Below are positions 47,981 through 49,617 of a stretch of DNA of 49,617 nt, piece by piece. A program made the translations under genes and the position numbers. Every line of letters begins with the position of its first letter. The stretch's first letter is position 1. The DNA comes from an uncultured Collinsella sp. (GTDB lineage Bacteria > Actinomycetota > Coriobacteriia > Coriobacteriales > Coriobacteriaceae): assembly GCA_902496335.1 (NCBI GenBank), contig CABVAO010000008.1, positions 1-49,617 on the forward strand, given 5' to 3'. Under the pieces are notes generated by a model. It saw only the letters and a list, made by a program, of their open reading frames with translations, ran no database searches and was not told where the DNA came from.

Positions 47981-49617
47981 TTATTCGCCGGCGGGCGGTT
48001 GTGGTGCGGACGAAGACGGGGTCGAGCCCTCGCCACCATCCTGGCGCGGCTTGCGGGAACGGCGACGGCGACGGCGCTTTTGACCCTGGTCGGCCGAGCC
48101 CTCGCCACCGCGATCCTCGCGCGGCTCGCGCTCGTCGCGAGCGGCGCCACGCGAAGCCTTGGCAGCCGCTCCCCCGCCATCTCCGGGACGACGGCGCGTG
48201 ACCTTGACCTCGCCATCCGAGACCTGATCGGCCACGGAGGGCACTGAGGGCTTCTGTTGCGCGCCCGAGGAATGGCGACGGCGCGGACGCGGCGCGCGCT
48301 CCTCCTCGCCACGTGACTTGCCGCCCTTGTCGGCAGGCGCGTCGGAACCCGAGCCACCCTTGGGAGCGGCACCGGCCTCGCGAGCGGCTGCGGCGCGGAA
48401 GGCGTCCTCGCGCTCCTCGCTCGACAGGTGACGGCGGCGACGACGCGTGGGGTTCATGCCACCGCCGCGGTTTTGCTGCTGGGGCTGCTGAGCCTCGCGC
48501 TCGCGGGAAGCGTTCTTACCCGCGGCCTCGCCATTGTCGACGGACGCCGCGCGCTTGCGGCGGCGACGGCCACCAGCTGCCTCCTCGGCCTCGGGTGCCT
48601 CGGCCTTGCCGCGGCCCTTTCCACGGCCACGGCCCTCGCCCTGGCCCTGAGCGGTGCGAGCATCGGATTCGGCATCGCGACGACGGCGCTTGGGCATCGA
48701 TGTGCCGGCCAGACGATCGGCACTCGACAGGCCATCGCCCACGTCAACGCCGTTCTCGCGATCGAGTTCCATGAGCGCCAGGCGCATCTCGGGCGACTCG
48801 ATGCGCTCGAGCACATCGCGCGTCACACAGTCGGGGCGGCAGTTGCAGCCCTGTTCGGCGGCCTTCTTTTTGCAGCCCTCCGAGCACGTCATATCGGCCA
48901 GGTTGACCTTAAAGACCTTGCCGTTCTCCAGGCGCAGCACCAGCTGCTCACGCGGCGTGTCATATTCCTGGATACGCGCCTTGCCAAGCGGCGTATCGAT
49001 GAGCGTCTTCTTTTTGGGCGCACGGCTCTTAAAGTCCTTGTACGCCTCGAACTCGTAGCGCAGGCAGCACATCAGGCGGCCGCAAACGCCACTGATCTTG
49101 GACGAGTTGAGCGGCAGGTCCTGCTCTTTTGCCATGCGAATCGAGACGGGCTCAAACTGTCCGCCAAAGCGCGTGCAGCAGAGCTCCTGTCCGCATTGGG
49201 CATAGCCGCCCACAAGGCGGGTCTCATCGCGCACGCCGATCTGACGCATGTCGACGCGAATGTGCAGCGTCGAGGACAGGTCCTTGACGAGCTGACGAAA
49301 ATCGACGCGCTCCTCGGCCGCAAAGTAGAACACGGCCTTCTCGCCGCCAAACAGGTACTCGACGCCGACCGGCTTCATCTCGAGGTCGAGCTCTTTGACG
49401 AGACGGCGGAAATCGACCATCGCCTCGTCGCCCTGGATGGCCAGGTCGTCGGCAAGCTGCAGGTCGATGTCGCTCGCCACGCGCAGCACGGGCTTGAGCG
49501 GCTGGCCGATCTCATCTTGCGGCACCTCGAAGGGATCGGCCGTGACCAGGCCGATCTCGGTCCCGCGCTCGGTGGAGCAAATGGCATAATCGGCCTCGAG
49601 GATATCCAGATCCTGCG
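47981..49617 (-). CDS. ricT: RicT/YaaT (PSP1 domain) protein with long Arg-rich tail, 5' end off the window
   Basis: At least 545 residues; the frame runs through the right edge (DYAICSTERGTEIGLVTADPFEVPQDEIGQPLKPVLR) with no start inside, so it is partial. The PSP1 core has FYFAAEERVDFRQLVKDLSSTLHIRVDMRQIGVRDE, CGQELCCTRFGG and SGVCGRLMCCLRYE, with cysteines that hold an Fe-S cluster in the Bacillus RicT complex. The last about 260 residues are disordered and rich in Arg, Gly and Glu (RRRRRRSRKPR). RicT aids RNA processing; the tail may bind RNA. Confidence 0.9.
   Translation of the reverse strand, partial: QDLDILEADYAICSTERGTEIGLVTADPFEVPQDEIGQPLKPVLRVASDIDLQLADDLAIQGDEAMVDFRRLVKELDLEMKPVGVEYLFGGEKAVFYFAAEERVDFRQLVKDLSSTLHIRVDMRQIGVRDETRLVGGYAQCGQELCCTRFGGQFEPVSIRMAKEQDLPLNSSKISGVCGRLMCCLRYEFEAYKDFKSRAPKKKTLIDTPLGKARIQEYDTPREQLVLRLENGKVFKVNLADMTCSEGCKKKAAEQGCNCRPDCVTRDVLERIESPEMRLALMELDRENGVDVGDGLSSADRLAGTSMPKRRRRDAESDARTAQGQGEGRGRGKGRGKAEAPEAEEAAGGRRRRKRAASVDNGEAAGKNASREREAQQPQQQNRGGGMNPTRRRRRHLSSEEREDAFRAAAAREAGAAPKGGSGSDAPADKGGKSRGEEERAPRPRRRHSSGAQQKPSVPSVADQVSDGEVKVTRRRPGDGGGAAAKASRGAARDEREPREDRGGEGSADQGQKRRRRRRSRKPRQDGGEGSTPSSSAPQPPAGE

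Overview
The window comes from a high-GC bacterium of the Coriobacteriia, most likely Collinsella or a close relative. This is inferred from the GC-rich coding sequence, the fermentative gut gene content (PTS everywhere, lactose/tagatose-6-phosphate and amino-sugar genes) and the RicT–ComF neighbourhood. No 16S or other definitive marker is present. Roughly the first three quarters is an accessory sugar-uptake island. The last quarter, from about 37.6 kb, is ordinary housekeeping sequence.

Region 1 (0.2–6.6 kb, minus strand) carries the tagatose-6-phosphate branch of lactose use: lacA and lacB (galactose-6-phosphate isomerase), lacX (epimerase-like), lacC (tagatose-6-phosphate kinase), a lone lactose-type PTS IIA (lacF) and a LacI regulator. 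No lacD-type aldolase is visible. Region 2 (5.6–20.3 kb) holds three consecutive LacI regulator / IICB permease (lacE) / 6-phospho-beta-galactosidase (lacG) modules. In each, the regulator is divergent from the structural genes, the divergent gap holds an AATG-N10-CATT operator palindrome, and a hairpin separates the two structural genes. Each module ends with a terminator followed by the same two-hairpin intergenic repeat. The three permeases probably share the single LacF, and the products probably feed LacAB and LacC.

Region 3 (20.4–25.6 kb) holds a Fic protein behind a near-perfect 31-bp-arm palindrome, a DeoR regulator divergent from galM, a small inverted-repeat element, a mannose-family IIB that has lost its phosphorylation histidine, tRNA-Thr(CGT) and a lipoprotein. 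Region 4 (25.8–36.4 kb) holds YhcH, a second lacX–lacC pair, a 3' remnant of nagA, a flavodoxin-like gene, and a galacto-N-biose/GalNAc-type locus. That locus comprises nagA, agaS, a GntR/UTRA regulator and a mannose-family PTS IIA–YajC–IIB–IIC–IID operon. Repeated TGGTAGTAACCA operators precede agaS and the PTS operon. AgaS would give tagatose-6-phosphate, so both branches converge on LacC.

Region 5 (36.6–49.6 kb) contains a DUF2975/XRE pair, a SurA-like membrane protein, isocitrate dehydrogenase with three close neighbours (one a dehydrogenase with a His/Cys-rich tail), DegV, the hibernation factor HPF, a solute-binding-like lipoprotein, a 217-bp palindromic MITE-like element, a nuclease-like protein, ComF and RicT. 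RicT runs off the right edge.
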